Assembly: GCF_000414115.1 (NCBI RefSeq)
Contig: NZ_AOPZ01000003.1
Span: forward strand, 1-61,086
Origin: Streptomyces aurantiacus JA 4570
GTDB taxonomy: Bacteria > Actinomycetota > Actinomycetes > Streptomycetales > Streptomycetaceae
DNA: 61,086 nt
Direction: 5' to 3'
Shown: positions 40,506 through 49,749 of the stretch, piece after piece
Layout: each line of letters begins with the position of its first letter
Position numbering within the stretch: position 1 is the first letter of the stretch
Notes under the pieces: model-generated
Seen by the model: only the letters and a program-made list of their open reading frames with translations
The model's database searches: none
What the model was told of the DNA's origin: nothing
Position numbers and translations under genes: made by a program

Positions 40506-43238
40506 ATGTCGCACACCGTCAAGATCACCACTCCCGCCCGCCACGCCATGGCAGGGCACGACCTTACGGACGCGCGCACGATCCTCGCTTCGGACGCTGA
40601 CCTGTACCCGGCGCGGCAGCGGCAGAGCACGACGTGCCGCGCGGTTGCGTACTCCGTCTACTGCCCCGCGACGGACCGGTACAGCCTGGTGACGCTTGAC
40701 GGGCGTTGGATCATCCCTGGCAAGGAGGGGTACAAAACCCGGGGGCCGGTGCTGACCTACGTGCGGAAGAACGTCGCGACCGTGGTGGCTGGCGCTCCGG
40801 AGGCTCCGGCGGTCGGGGCTCCGGCCGTCAAAATCCCGGTTACGCCCCCAACACAGACCCCGGAGACTGCCCCGGCGGGCACCCCGGAGAACGCGCGCCG
40901 GTTGATCAGCGCGAGCGAAACCGGGCGCGCCTACGTGACCGGGAACGGCGACCGGATGCGGATTGAGTCGACGGACGGCCGCATGGCGTACACGCTGCGC
41001 ACGGTGCCGGAGGAAGGACACCAGGAAGCCAAGAACGGCTTTGCCGCGTGTGTACGGGAATTCGCCGGTGAAGTCGCCCGGTACGGGGCGGGCGCGCCGA
41101 AGTGGCGCAAGCGTCCGCTCAGCATGTGGCCGGGCAAGCCTCCGCGCGCCAAGGAGTTCACTCCGGTCGACTACGCCCCGGGCGTGATGCTGGCATGGAC
41201 CGTGGACGGGGCCCGGTACACGGGGCAGGTGTGGGCGAACCGCATCCGGTCCGGGGAGTGGAACGGCAACCGAGGCCAGACCTCGGCGGTCGTGGTGGCG
41301 ACAGTTGACGGCCGTCGGGCACGGCGTGATGAGGCCGTATGCCTGCCGTTCGTGCACGGCTCGACCCGGAAGCGCGCTTACGCGTTCGTGGCGACCCCGC
41401 GCGGAAACGCCGATGTTGAGGTGATCGCACCGGAGTGCGCGTCCGACGGTCTGTTCGACAGGGTGGCCACGACCGGTGACCCGATCGAGGAGTGGGAGGC
41501 AGAGGGCGGTTACGTACCGGGTGTCGAGCCTGCCCCGGAAGCCGCTCCGGCCGACACCGCCGCGCCGGAGGGCCCGGCAGGTGCGCACTGCCACCGTTGC
41601 GGCACCGACACCGTGTTCGGTGCGGAGTGCCGGACGTGTGGACGGGTGGACATCGTGACCGCACTCATGCCGTCCGGGCCGATGCTGTGCCCAGCGGAGG
41701 AAAAGGCCATGGCTACGGGCCATCAGTACTGCCCACGCTGCTTCACGGTCGGTGTAGCGCTGTACGCGACGACACTGCACACGGGGCCCGCGTACGTGTG
41801 CGCCGAGTGCTACACGGCAGCCGGGCGCCGTCTTCCCGAGGCGGGCCCGGCGCCGGTCCAGGCACCTGCCCGGGACGTTATCCGGGCCGCGCGGGCAGCG
41901 CGCAAGAAGGCGGAGGAGTCGGGCGCGAGCCTCGGCGAGATTCACCGCGCTGGAGAGGCCGCGCGCAAGGCAGCCGCCGTGGCGTACGGGCAGCGTCCGG
42001 CCGACGTGATCAGCGACCCGTGCAGCGTGGACGTGTGGGAGGACGAGGGCGGGGCGTGCATCGGCGTCGACCGGCCCAGCGCACCGGGCACTGGATGGCG
42101 TGCTCGGCCCGTCGGCACCGACCCTTCACCGGAAATGGATACATGTACCGCCCCGGCCGTAGACGTCACCCCGGTACGCCCCGACGCCGTGAGCGACTCG
42201 GGGGCCATCGACACCTGGGACGGCGAGGACGGCGCCGTGACCGGAGTCGGTGACCGCGCCGCAGGGGAGCGGGGCACCGATGACCCCTACGCTGTCCATC
42301 CGGCCGCGCCCGAGTGGGCACCCGTGCCGGGCACGAACCGCCGAACCACTGAACTGACCTGCGCCGGGAGGCAGTACCGCGTCTATCACACCCCGGACAC
42401 GGTAGTGCCCTACACCCTCGGCGACACCGACACCGACCTGGGACGGTGGGTCGGCCTGGACGACGTGCGCGCGATCATCCGGGCCGATCGCCGCCGGACC
42501 GCGGCCCTGGAAGCGGACCGCCGCCGGATCGAGTCTCAACAGCGGCGCGCAGCATGGAAGTTGGCGGCCGAGCGGCCCCAGACCCCCCTTCGGCCCACCG
42601 AGGACCGCCGCCGAGCCGTCGCCCGACGCGCTGAGGAGAAGCACCGGCCTGTTGCCGCCGAGCTCTACGTCTCACCGCTGACGGGAGCCGCAGTGCTGTC
42701 CTTTGTGTGCGGTACATGCAGGACGGCCGCGCACGGTGACTCCCTGCGGAGGCCGCAGGGGATCGAAGGCAGCTACCGCAGTCCCTTGGCCGTGGGGCAG
42801 GAGAAGATCGCGGTCCTGGTCGAGAAGCGGGGCTGGACCCTCACCGGTACCTGGACGGCCCACGGGACGAACGGGACCACCCTGCGCGCCCCCATTGCCC
42901 CGACTCCGGCCTACCTGGCATGGATGGAAGCGATGTACGGGCCTGGCCCGCAGACGCCGGAGGTGAACCCGGGGGAGTTCATCGCCCCTGTGCAGCGGGG
43001 GTGGTGGGACGTTGTGAGCGCGGAGGGGAACTGCTACGAGTTGACCTGGAGGCCGCATCTGACCGGTGCGAGGTGGAGCGTGCGGCACAAGAACAAGAGC
43101 GGCGACGGCTTCGAGACCGTCGCCACGGAGAGGCAGGCCAGCACCGTCCTGGCTGCCCTGCGGACCCACTCCGCCAAGAGCGCCGGGCAGCCCCGGGCCG
43201 AGTACCACGAATCAGTACACGTCCCGATTGCCAGTTGA
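40506..43238 (+). CDS. Large hypothetical protein with several zinc ribbons
   Basis: 910 aa. Residues 1-90 hold a small beta domain (YSLVTLDGRWIIPG). Zinc-binding pairs CHRCGTDTVFGAECRTCG (about 360) and CPRCF...CAEC (about 415-440), a third CGTC near 735, and acidic linkers with repeated D-W-(E/D)-(D/G)-E-(D/G)-G. The C-terminal 80 residues are beta-rich. No catalytic family recognised. It is headed by leader copy A. Its size and zinc sites suggest a nucleic-acid or protein scaffold. Confidence 0.7.
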   Translation: MSHTVKITTPARHAMAGHDLTDARTILASDADLYPARQRQSTTCRAVAYSVYCPATDRYSLVTLDGRWIIPGKEGYKTRGPVLTYVRKNVATVVAGAPEAPAVGAPAVKIPVTPPTQTPETAPAGTPENARRLISASETGRAYVTGNGDRMRIESTDGRMAYTLRTVPEEGHQEAKNGFAACVREFAGEVARYGAGAPKWRKRPLSMWPGKPPRAKEFTPVDYAPGVMLAWTVDGARYTGQVWANRIRSGEWNGNRGQTSAVVVATVDGRRARRDEAVCLPFVHGSTRKRAYAFVATPRGNADVEVIAPECASDGLFDRVATTGDPIEEWEAEGGYVPGVEPAPEAAPADTAAPEGPAGAHCHRCGTDTVFGAECRTCGRVDIVTALMPSGPMLCPAEEKAMATGHQYCPRCFTVGVALYATTLHTGPAYVCAECYTAAGRRLPEAGPAPVQAPARDVIRAARAARKKAEESGASLGEIHRAGEAARKAAAVAYGQRPADVISDPCSVDVWEDEGGACIGVDRPSAPGTGWRARPVGTDPSPEMDTCTAPAVDVTPVRPDAVSDSGAIDTWDGEDGAVTGVGDRAAGERGTDDPYAVHPAAPEWAPVPGTNRRTTELTCAGRQYRVYHTPDTVVPYTLGDTDTDLGRWVGLDDVRAIIRADRRRTAALEADRRRIESQQRRAAWKLAAERPQTPLRPTEDRRRAVARRAEEKHRPVAAELYVSPLTGAAVLSFVCGTCRTAAHGDSLRRPQGIEGSYRSPLAVGQEKIAVLVEKRGWTLTGTWTAHGTNGTTLRAPIAPTPAYLAWMEAMYGPGPQTPEVNPGEFIAPVQRGWWDVVSAEGNCYELTWRPHLTGARWSVRHKNKSGDGFETVATERQASTVLAALRTHSAKSAGQPRAEYHESVHVPIAS

Positions 43239-43531
43239 CGGCGCCCGTCTTGGGCCCGCCCACCGGGCGGGCCCAAACCCGCGCAGCAGCCCGAAAGGCA
43301 GCCGCCGGACCGTCCGCCCGGCCACCGCCCCGCGGGCGACCCGTTGCCGGACGATGCATAAGCGACAATCAGCCCGCCGCCCGGCACCAGGCGGCTTGTG
43401 AAGCTGCCCGAGGGCTGCGGCTTGCCCTTCAGCGGAGCGGCCCGGACCCTCATGCCTCGCCGGTGCCGATACAGGCGGTACGACGGCGACGGCCGGAGGC
43501 TCAGTGGCTCAGCACGGGCAACGGGCTGCGG

Positions 43532-43657
43532 GTGCAGAGCTGGTGGGATTCGAACCCACGGACAGACCCGGGCCAGGGTCGGCCCTGCCCGTCAGACCTG
43601 AACCGGGGGATCCCTCCCGGGCCAGGTTGCAATTGGCCGCTCTGCCACAGCCTGCAC
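43532..43657 (-). tRNA. Oversized tRNA-like gene
   Basis: On the minus strand GTGGGTTCGAATCCCAC is a perfect T arm. The ends GTGCAGGCTG and CAGCTCTGCAC pair with one bulged base. Near the 5' side TTGCAAC flanked by GCCAA/CTGGC would be a Cys(GCA)-type anticodon arm, but the D arm is too short and about 60 extra bases, including further hairpins, lie between anticodon arm and T arm. The total of 126 nt is too long for a normal tRNA. Decayed, interrupted or tRNA-like. Confidence 0.45.
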
Positions 43658-43860
43658 CCTGCAGGACCGCGCGATCCTGCTGGCCCAGCCTATTCCGGGG
43701 CATCACCAAATGCTCCGTCATTTTCTATGGTGGCACCGGCCGTGAGGTGGCGCCGCGCTGGCAGAACGAGCCGCGGCCTGAGCCAGCTCGGCCTTCCTCC
43801 GGTCTCCGCACTCGAAGGCGCTGTTGACCACTGAGACGGGGAAGTGGGTACATGTACCGG

Positions 43861-44700
43861 ATGAGTGCGCGCATCAGATGGCAGGAGATCATCGACCGGG
43901 CCCGCGACATCGTCGAGGGATACGACGGCGGCGTGACCGTACGCCAAGTCATGTACCGGCTTGTCGCTGCGGGCCTCGTGCCGAACACGGCCCCCACGTA
44001 CCGCAGGCTGTCCTCCCGGCTCGCCCAGGCCCGCCGGGACGGCCTCTTCCCCGACCTGATCGACACGATCCGCGAAGTACACGTCCCCCCGGCCTGGCAG
44101 GACACCGACGCGTTCGTGGCGGACATGCCCGCGTGGTTTCGCCTGGACCGCACCCGCGGGCAGGAACGTGCGCTGTACGTGGCAGCCGAGAAGGACACGC
44201 TGCGCCAGCTGCTCACCGGGTGGCTCGCCGAGTACGGCATCCCGGTCCTGGTGGTGCGCGGGTTCGGCAGCCAGTCCTACGCCGAGGTCGTCCGCGACCG
44301 CGTGCGCAGCGACCCCCGCCCCGCGGCGCTGCTCTATGTCGGCGACTTCGACGCCAGCGGCTCCGACATCGAACGCGACTGGGTCGTGCGCACCGACTGC
44401 TGGGAGCGAGTGGAGCGGGTGCTGCTGACGGACGGGCAGGTCCGCGAGTACCAGCTCCCGCCGGCCGAGGGCAAGAGAGACGATCCGCGCTGGCCCGGGT
44501 TCGCCCGCCGCTACGGCTTCGACCTGGACCGCCCCGTCCAGTGGGAGGTGGAGGCGCTCGAACCGGCCGAACTCAAGCGCCTGGTCCTGGAGGCCATCGA
44601 CGTCTACATCGACCGGGAGGCCCTCGCCCAGGTCATGGCAGAGGAAGAGCAGCAGCGTGCTCGACTCGCTGGCATCCTCGGCCAGCAGCAGGACGGCTGA
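43861..44700 (+). CDS. Stand-alone Spo11/TopoVI-A-like Toprim protein
   Basis: 279 aa (ATG 43852 is the alternative start). The N-terminal winged helix has VTVRQVMYRLVAAGLVPNT with the Tyr at the position of the DNA-cleaving Tyr of Topo VI-A/Spo11. The Toprim domain shows YVAAEKD (Glu) and LLYVGDFDASGSDIE (DxDxxG type). No B subunit (GHKL ATPase) gene is nearby. The ATG lies in the palindrome GGTACATGTACC, and TTGACC lies at 43824, so the mRNA may be leaderless. It may cut or nick DNA; alternatively a relative of anti-plasmid (JetD-like) nucleases. Confidence 0.75.
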   Translation: MSARIRWQEIIDRARDIVEGYDGGVTVRQVMYRLVAAGLVPNTAPTYRRLSSRLAQARRDGLFPDLIDTIREVHVPPAWQDTDAFVADMPAWFRLDRTRGQERALYVAAEKDTLRQLLTGWLAEYGIPVLVVRGFGSQSYAEVVRDRVRSDPRPAALLYVGDFDASGSDIERDWVVRTDCWERVERVLLTDGQVREYQLPPAEGKRDDPRWPGFARRYGFDLDRPVQWEVEALEPAELKRLVLEAIDVYIDREALAQVMAEEEQQRARLAGILGQQQDG

Positions 44701-44784
44701 ACCAGCGCACGGACTCGGCCATCGGGAAGAGCCGGTACAGCGAAATCGGCCCTGGGCGGGGATCAGGCTGAGACACTGGCCCTG

Positions 44785-44809
44785 CCCCGCCGCTCCCCCG
44801 TCGGCGGGG
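44785..44809 (+). terminator. Hairpin terminator after the Toprim gene
   Basis: CCCCGCCG pairs with CGGCGGGG at 44802-44809, 85 bp after the stop codon. Confidence 0.55.
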
Positions 44810-44878
44810 CACCTACGCTGCAGGGCAGCTGGGAGGCACGACGAAAGAAAGCGGCCGGCGCCCAATCCGCCGAAGCGG

Positions 44879-44930
44879 GTGGCAAGGGCACCGGCCAACC
44901 GAAGACACACACCGCCCAGGACAGGAAGTG
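44879..44930 (+). promoter_or_regulatory. GTGGCA-loop leader element, copy E
   Basis: GTGGCA (44879-44884) and ACCGAAGAC (44898-44906) are intact, but no flanking stem is convincing. The following GTG (44928) opens only an 11-codon frame. Probably a decayed copy or one heading a lost gene. Confidence 0.5.
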
Positions 44931-45012
44931 ACCCGCACGGGTTGCGCCGTCCTTGGAGTGTAGCGGTGCGACAGGCACGAGGAACGCCTCCTTGCCCGCG
45001 ATGACGTAAGCC

Positions 45013-45091
45013 CGGTAACTTTCTTTCGATGGGTGTGTTGTGGCAAGCGCACCACGGACCGAAGTCATCACCGTCGTCAAGGAGTTCCCCC
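45013..45091 (+). promoter_or_regulatory. GTGGCA-loop leader element, copy B
   Basis: GGTAACTTT (like the -10 region of A and D), then GGTGTGTT-GTGGCA-AGCGCACC (45032-45053), eight pairs including two G-U, then ACCGAAGTC (45058). AAGGAG and ATG 45092 follow. Confidence 0.7.
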
Positions 45092-45646
45092 ATGCTGCAC
45101 CGCGCTCGGCCGCGTGCCTCCGTGTTACCCCACGCCCGCGATGACGCCGGCACCGCATCCGTCGAAACCCTGCTCCTGACCGTCTCCGGGCTCACCTTCG
45201 GAGCCGTCCTCTGCTTCCTCGCGATCCGTGGGAAGGCCAAGTTCGACGCCTTCGTCGCCGGCCGCCCCGCACCGCCCTTCCTGCCCGAGGTCACCATCCC
45301 GTGGGGAACGATCGGCATAGCCGCCGGCGCCATCGCATGCGGCGCCATGATCACGGTGTTCGTGCTGGCCTCGCGGGCAGTGTCCCGGGAGTGCCAGGCG
45401 GAGCGCTGCAGCCGCGCCGTGCTCGAGGCACGCCACGCTCGCGTCCTTGAAGACCTCGGTGCCCACATCGTCGAAGACCCAGCCGGCCGCCGCTCCCTGG
45501 GCGAGCTGGAACTGCTCGAGGCCCTGACGGAGGCCCAGGACGCACGGATCGGCGACGACGATCACTACTACCGGGCCGCGGTCCGCACGCTCGAAGCCCA
45601 GTGGAAGGCCACCGCCGCTGACCGCACGCCCGCCCACACCGCATAA
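45092..45646 (+). CDS. Hypothetical membrane protein
   Basis: 184 aa. Two hydrophobic helices (LLLTVSGLTFGAVLCFLAI and IGIAAGAIACGAMITVFVL), then a soluble charged helical tail. The N-terminus is Arg-rich. Headed by leader copy B. No family recognised. Confidence 0.65.
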   Translation: MLHRARPRASVLPHARDDAGTASVETLLLTVSGLTFGAVLCFLAIRGKAKFDAFVAGRPAPPFLPEVTIPWGTIGIAAGAIACGAMITVFVLASRAVSRECQAERCSRAVLEARHARVLEDLGAHIVEDPAGRRSLGELELLEALTEAQDARIGDDDHYYRAAVRTLEAQWKATAADRTPAHTA

Positions 45647-45709
45647 CCCATCCGTCCCTTGCTCGGAACGCCGACGCCGGCGCCCTGCCCAACCGACCAG
45701 GAGAGAACG

Positions 45710-46774
45710 ATGATCCGCGCCGGACGCCGGAAGTACGCCCAGACCAGCGACGATCTCGCCAAGGCGATGGGCATCAGCATCGGTACCTTCCGCAACAAGC
45801 AGCCCTACACCGCCAAAGACTTCCCGCCCACGATCAGTTCAGAGGATGCGCGGGTGAAGCTGTGGGACAGCCAGCAGACCGCCGCCCACCTGGCCGGCCG
45901 CCCCGTCCCCGCCCTTCCGGACGAGGACGACGACCAGGACCTCCTCGACCGCAACGAGGCTGCCGCCGAACTCGGGGTCACTCCCAAGACCTGGGACGCC
46001 TACAAGACGCACCCCCAGATCTCCCAGCACCTGACCAAGATCAAGGGCGTGGAGCACTGCCCGCGCGGCATCGTGAAGGCATTCCGCACGGCGAAGGGCG
46101 ACAGTGCGGAGGCCGGGCCCAAGGGGCGTCCCAAGGGAAGCGGCGACATGGTTCCGCGCGATGAGATCTCCGCCCGGGTCGGCGCCCTGCTCGACGAGGA
46201 CCCGGCGGCCACCATCGCAACCGTGCAGGAGCGTGTCGGCCTGTCCTATGCCGCGGCCGCGCGGGCACTGCCGCGGCTGCGGGGAGAGCGGATCGCTGAC
46301 CTGCTGCAGGAGGCGCCGCATCTGACCTCCGAGGACGCCGCCGCCCGCCTCGGCTATCCAACGGCGGTGCAGCGTACGGCCCTGGCCAGCGCCGCCACCG
46401 AACTGCGCGCCCGGCGGGTCCAGCTGTACCTGCAGCGCGTCGCCGACGTCCTGGTCGGTGCAGGCCTGGCCGCGCAGCAGGACGTCCAGGTACATCGACT
46501 GGAGGGCGAGGTGCTGGCCGCCGCCGTGCTGCTCAGTGGAACCGGCTCGCCCGCCCTGGTGTGGGATGAACGCTACGGCTGGCGCACCGCCGTCAGCCGG
46601 CGCCACCCCATCGGCAAGGAGACCGGCACCCCACCGGAGGGCGACGACATCCGCTACCTGAGCGAGGAGCAGCAGCCCGAACCCGCCGATCTGCTTGCCG
46701 CGCTCGCCGACCGCCGGCGCGGCTCCCGACACCCCAAGACGATCCGCCCGGCCGGTACCGTCCTGCACGGGTGA
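45710..46774 (+). CDS. DUF6292-family protein with N-terminal HTH segments
   Basis: 354 aa from the ATG with AGGAGAG upstream. Helix-turn-helix-like segments occur at the N-terminus (DDLAKAMGISIGTFRNKQPY), near residue 85 (EAAAELGVTPKTWDAYKTHP) and at 150-210. The C-terminus has LQRVADVLVGAGLAAQQDVQ then SPALVWDERYGWRTAV, the DUF6292 signature. Likely a DNA-binding regulator. Followed by a 17-bp terminator hairpin. Confidence 0.75.
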   Translation: MIRAGRRKYAQTSDDLAKAMGISIGTFRNKQPYTAKDFPPTISSEDARVKLWDSQQTAAHLAGRPVPALPDEDDDQDLLDRNEAAAELGVTPKTWDAYKTHPQISQHLTKIKGVEHCPRGIVKAFRTAKGDSAEAGPKGRPKGSGDMVPRDEISARVGALLDEDPAATIATVQERVGLSYAAAARALPRLRGERIADLLQEAPHLTSEDAAARLGYPTAVQRTALASAATELRARRVQLYLQRVADVLVGAGLAAQQDVQVHRLEGEVLAAAVLLSGTGSPALVWDERYGWRTAVSRRHPIGKETGTPPEGDDIRYLSEEQQPEPADLLAALADRRRGSRHPKTIRPAGTVLHG

Positions 46775-46943
46775 ACCCGCAGCAGTACAGCGGGCCATCC
46801 AGGAGGCCCGTGGAAGACGATCCGTTGCTGCGCTGGAGAACCTCAACGACGGCGACCCCGCCATTGGCGGCGTGGTGGCTTAGCCACAAGCGTCGCCGTT
46901 CTCGTGCGTGAGTACCGCAACGCCCGAACGCGATTTTGAAAAC

Positions 46944-46980
46944 GTCGGGGCCTGGACACCCGCGGTGTCCAGGCCCCGAC
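46944..46980. terminator. 17-bp perfect terminator hairpin
   Basis: GTCGGGGCCTGGACACC pairs perfectly with GGTGTCCAGGCCCCGAC around three bases. It lies between the DUF6292 gene and the convergent minus-strand gene, so it can serve both. Confidence 0.75.
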
Positions 46981-47052
46981 ACGGCATGCTCCTCTGGCGA
47001 TCCGCACCCTACTCAGACACCCGTTGCAACCGAGGAGTTCTCGCAACGCTCC

Positions 47053-47499
47053 TCAAGGGCGCGGGACGGGCGTGTCAGGCGCCTCGGGCACGGGGTACAG
47101 CGCGGCCTGGGCAGCAAGTTCAGGAGTGAGATCCTGCGGTGAGACCGCGCACGTCCCGCCGTACGTCCGCGCCCACTTCATCGCGGCCCGACGAGTGCGC
47201 TCCCGGCGAAGTAGTCCGTCCTCCTCATCGTGCACGAACCAGTCACAACGGCCTCGCGCTGAAAACCAGGCGCGTCGGATTGCTGTCGGCTGCAGCCACA
47301 CGTTCGGACCCCTCTCGCTCTCGAACGCTCGCAAGCGTCGTGCTCCGTGCGACGTGCTGTCAACCACCGCAGACGCCCAGCTATGGGCCGCTTGCGAGAA
47401 GCTGACGCAGCGAGAACGTGAGCGCCGCTCGGCGGCCGAGAGCCGCGAGGTGCGCCCTTGCCGTTGGTGACGTGCGCTCGGTGGTCGCTGAGGGTGCAT
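47053..47499 (-). CDS. Hypothetical protein
   Basis: 148 aa. The C-terminal half (WLQPTAIRRAWFSARGRCDW, RAAMKWARTYGGTCA) looks coding; the N-terminal 30 residues are low complexity and the ATG has no ribosome site, so the start is uncertain. Third-position GC is lower than in neighbours. Ends before the shared terminator at 46944-46980. No family recognised. Confidence 0.45.
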   Translation of the reverse strand: MHPQRPPSARHQRQGRTSRLSAAERRSRSRCVSFSQAAHSWASAVVDSTSHGARRLRAFESERGPNVWLQPTAIRRAWFSARGRCDWFVHDEEDGLLRRERTRRAAMKWARTYGGTCAVSPQDLTPELAAQAALYPVPEAPDTPVPRP

Positions 47500-47562
47500 C
47501 GCTGACGTGGCAATTCCCCCCGGAAACAGGCGTGTCCCCTCCCCTTCGTGTTGTTAGTGCTG

Positions 47563-47630
47563 TATCTTTGTCTTGCGGGTTTCGTGGCAGAGCCCACCAC
47601 CGAAGACAGACACATCCCCAGGGAGACTCC
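47563..47630 (+). promoter_or_regulatory. GTGGCA-loop leader element, copy C
   Basis: TATCTT (47563-47568), then GGGTTTC-GTGGCA-GAGCCC (47577-47595, one bulge, one G-U), then ACCGAAGAC (47599-47607), then CAGGGAG and GTG 47631. Confidence 0.7.
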
Positions 47631-47987
47631 GTGCTGGACACGATGAAGAACACCGCCCACCAGCCGCTCACCGACACCCTTACCGACCTTGGCCGCGCCA
47701 TGGACGAACAGCGCGCCGTCACCATCGCGTACGCCGACGCGGACGAGGCCCCCTCCATCCGCACCATCGAGATCCACGACATCGTCACCGGCGGCGACGG
47801 CGCCGTCTTCGTGCAGTCCATGGACCGCCTGAGCGAGAGCTTCCGAGGCTTCCGGGCCGACCGCATCCAGATGTACATCACCCTCGACGAGGCGTACGTC
47901 CTCGACACCCCCACCATCCCGCTCCCAGTGCGCTTCACCGCCCTCACCGACAAGGAGTTCGTGGCCCTGGAGCTGGAGCGCAACTGA
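47631..47987 (+). CDS. WYL-domain protein
   Basis: 118 aa from GTG with AGGGAG upstream. RAVTIAYADADEAPSIRTIE, VTGGDGAVFVQSMDRLSES and FRGFRADRIQMYI follow the WYL/SH3-like pattern that senses nucleotides or nucleic acids in defence regulators. It lacks the usual N-terminal winged helix, so it may be a stand-alone sensor. Headed by leader copy C. Confidence 0.75.
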   Translation: MLDTMKNTAHQPLTDTLTDLGRAMDEQRAVTIAYADADEAPSIRTIEIHDIVTGGDGAVFVQSMDRLSESFRGFRADRIQMYITLDEAYVLDTPTIPLPVRFTALTDKEFVALELERN

Positions 47988-48057
47988 CCGCACGCGGCAC
48001 ACCGCCCGGTGCCGGGCCCGCCGTACGGGCCCGGCACCGCGGCCGCCGCCTCGGTCG

Positions 48058-48249
48058 GTCTCCATCGACACGCTGCACCGGCTGCGCCGCGAGAGCACGC
48101 AGCGCGCCGACCGGCAGCGTCGTGAGGACTATGCCCTCTACCTGGAGCGGAACGGCCTGGTTCTCGACGAGGACGGCGAGGCCGTGCCCGCGGACGTAGT
48201 GCCGCAGGCCCGGCCCGCCGCGGAGGTCCTCGGACTGACGGCTGCGTAG
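48058..48249 (+). other. Possible small coding segment without a start
   Basis: SVSIDTLHRLRRESTQRADR, REDYALYLERNGLVLDEDGE and a short tail read like a real small protein in the frame ending at TAG 48249, but no ATG/GTG/TTG lies in frame upstream. It may be a remnant, use a rare start, or be affected by a missing base. Confidence 0.3.
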
Positions 48250-48262
48250 CGGTCTTACAGAC

Positions 48263-48284
48263 GGTCCGGGCCTCAGCCCGGGCC
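48263..48284 (+). terminator. Hairpin terminator
   Basis: GGTCCGGGC pairs with GCCCGGGCC around the tetraloop CTCA, upstream of the PAPS-reductase-like gene. Confidence 0.6.
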
Positions 48285-48346
48285 GCCCTGGTCTACAGCT
48301 CCCAGCACATCCGACGAGACGAGTTGCACCCGGGCGCGGAGCAGCA

Positions 48347-48401
48347 GTGGCAGCCGCCCGCCCCCGGCCCGAACCGAAGACACGACACGGCTGAGGAACC
48401 C
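48347..48401 (+). promoter_or_regulatory. GTGGCA-loop leader element, copy F
   Basis: GTGGCA (48347-48352), 20 bases, then ACCGAAGAC (48373-48381), GAGGA and ATG 48402. The flanking stem is less clear than in A-D. No -10 like that of A-D lies directly upstream. Confidence 0.6.
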
Positions 48402-49661
48402 ATGGAGATCACCACACGCCTGCACCTGCTGGACCTGGTCCGCAGGGCGCAGCAGGCGACCGCCGCACACACGGCCGCTGTGCGCGCCGCCGCCCGAGCA
48501 GCAACGGCCACGGCCCAGGCCCGCGCCCACGCCGACGAACTCGCACAGCAACGCCCCACGGCCCAGGACCCCGAGCAAGCCTCCGACGAGCTGGATGAGG
48601 CACTGGCGGAATACGCCGACCGCCTCCGTCGCCTCCAGTCCGCAAAGAACAAGGTGGCCCGCACCTTCCTGGCCGCTCGCACTACCAACCGCACCCTCAG
48701 CGCCTCCTACGCCCGGCACGCCCGCGGCCACGCCCGAGCGACCAGCCGCGATGAGATCGCCGCCGACCTGCTGGACGAACTCGCCGACACCCCACTTGAG
48801 ATGATGGATGCCGCGCACGCCATCCTGGTGCAGTCCAGTGCCGGCAAGGACTCGCTGGTCATGCTGCACCGGATCGCAACCTGGGCCGAAAAAGCGGGCT
48901 GCCTCCACAAGGTCGTCGTGATCCACATCGACCTGGGTGAAGAGTCCGAATGGCCGGGCGTCCGCGAGCTCGCCCAGCGCCAGGCCGAACGCTACGGCCT
49001 ACGCTTCCATGTCCTGCACGCCGAGGGCGGACTCCTCGGACTGGTCGAGAAGCGCGGCATGTGGCCCGACGCCGCCCGCCGACTGTGCACGGCGACCCTG
49101 AAGCGGGACGTCGCCAACAAGCTCCTGCGCCAGATCGCCGCCGAACTCGGCCTCGACGCGCAGGCCGTCATCCTCAACTGTATGGGGATCCGAGCGGCTG
49201 AGTCCCCCGCCCGCAGCAAGAAGCAGCGCCTGGCCATCGACATGCGCACCAGCGCGAACAGCCGCCTAGTCCTCACCTGGCACCCCATCTTCGAGGTGAC
49301 GGACCGAGACATCTGGCAGGAGATCGCCACACGCGCCCTGGAGTACCACCCGGTCTACGACGCCCTGATCCCCCGCCTGTCCTGCGTGTTCTGCGTCCTG
49401 GCCCCCTTCGCCGTCCTCGTGCGTGCCGCCCGCCTGTGCTGGGCCCTCGGCCTGCCGCTGCCCGCCCGCTACCGCGACCTGGAAGCGAAGATCGGCCACC
49501 GCTTCAAGCAGAGCCACAGCCTCGCAGAGGTCTACGGCGAGGCCGAGCGCCTCGAACGCGAGGAAGGCCCTCTGGTCTGGAACCGCGGCGACGCCCTCCG
49601 GCAGCACCTCTGCGACGGCGCCGCCGACAACTACCTAGCCCGCATCGCGCTCGCCGCCTGA
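48402..49661 (+). CDS. PAPS reductase/DndC-like PP-loop protein
   Basis: 419 aa. Residues 1-115 are a long Ala/Arg coiled coil. The PP-loop VQSSAGKDSLVML (near 150) corresponds to SGGKDS. Later LCTATLKRDV, WHPIFEVTDRDIW and LSCVFCVLAP match the phosphoadenosine-phosphosulfate-reductase family used by DndC for DNA phosphorothioation and by phage DNA-modification sets. The Mom-like gene follows after 88 bp, so a role in DNA base modification is likelier than sulfate metabolism. Headed by leader copy F. Confidence 0.85.
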   Translation: MEITTRLHLLDLVRRAQQATAAHTAAVRAAARAATATAQARAHADELAQQRPTAQDPEQASDELDEALAEYADRLRRLQSAKNKVARTFLAARTTNRTLSASYARHARGHARATSRDEIAADLLDELADTPLEMMDAAHAILVQSSAGKDSLVMLHRIATWAEKAGCLHKVVVIHIDLGEESEWPGVRELAQRQAERYGLRFHVLHAEGGLLGLVEKRGMWPDAARRLCTATLKRDVANKLLRQIAAELGLDAQAVILNCMGIRAAESPARSKKQRLAIDMRTSANSRLVLTWHPIFEVTDRDIWQEIATRALEYHPVYDALIPRLSCVFCVLAPFAVLVRAARLCWALGLPLPARYRDLEAKIGHRFKQSHSLAEVYGEAERLEREEGPLVWNRGDALRQHLCDGAADNYLARIALAA

Positions 49662-49749
49662 TCCCCATCCCCCAGTCCTCCCCGGAGCCGCCGATCGGCC
49701 ACGCGGCGCTGCCCCTGGGCGGACGGCCCTTGCCCGCAAGGAGATCCAC

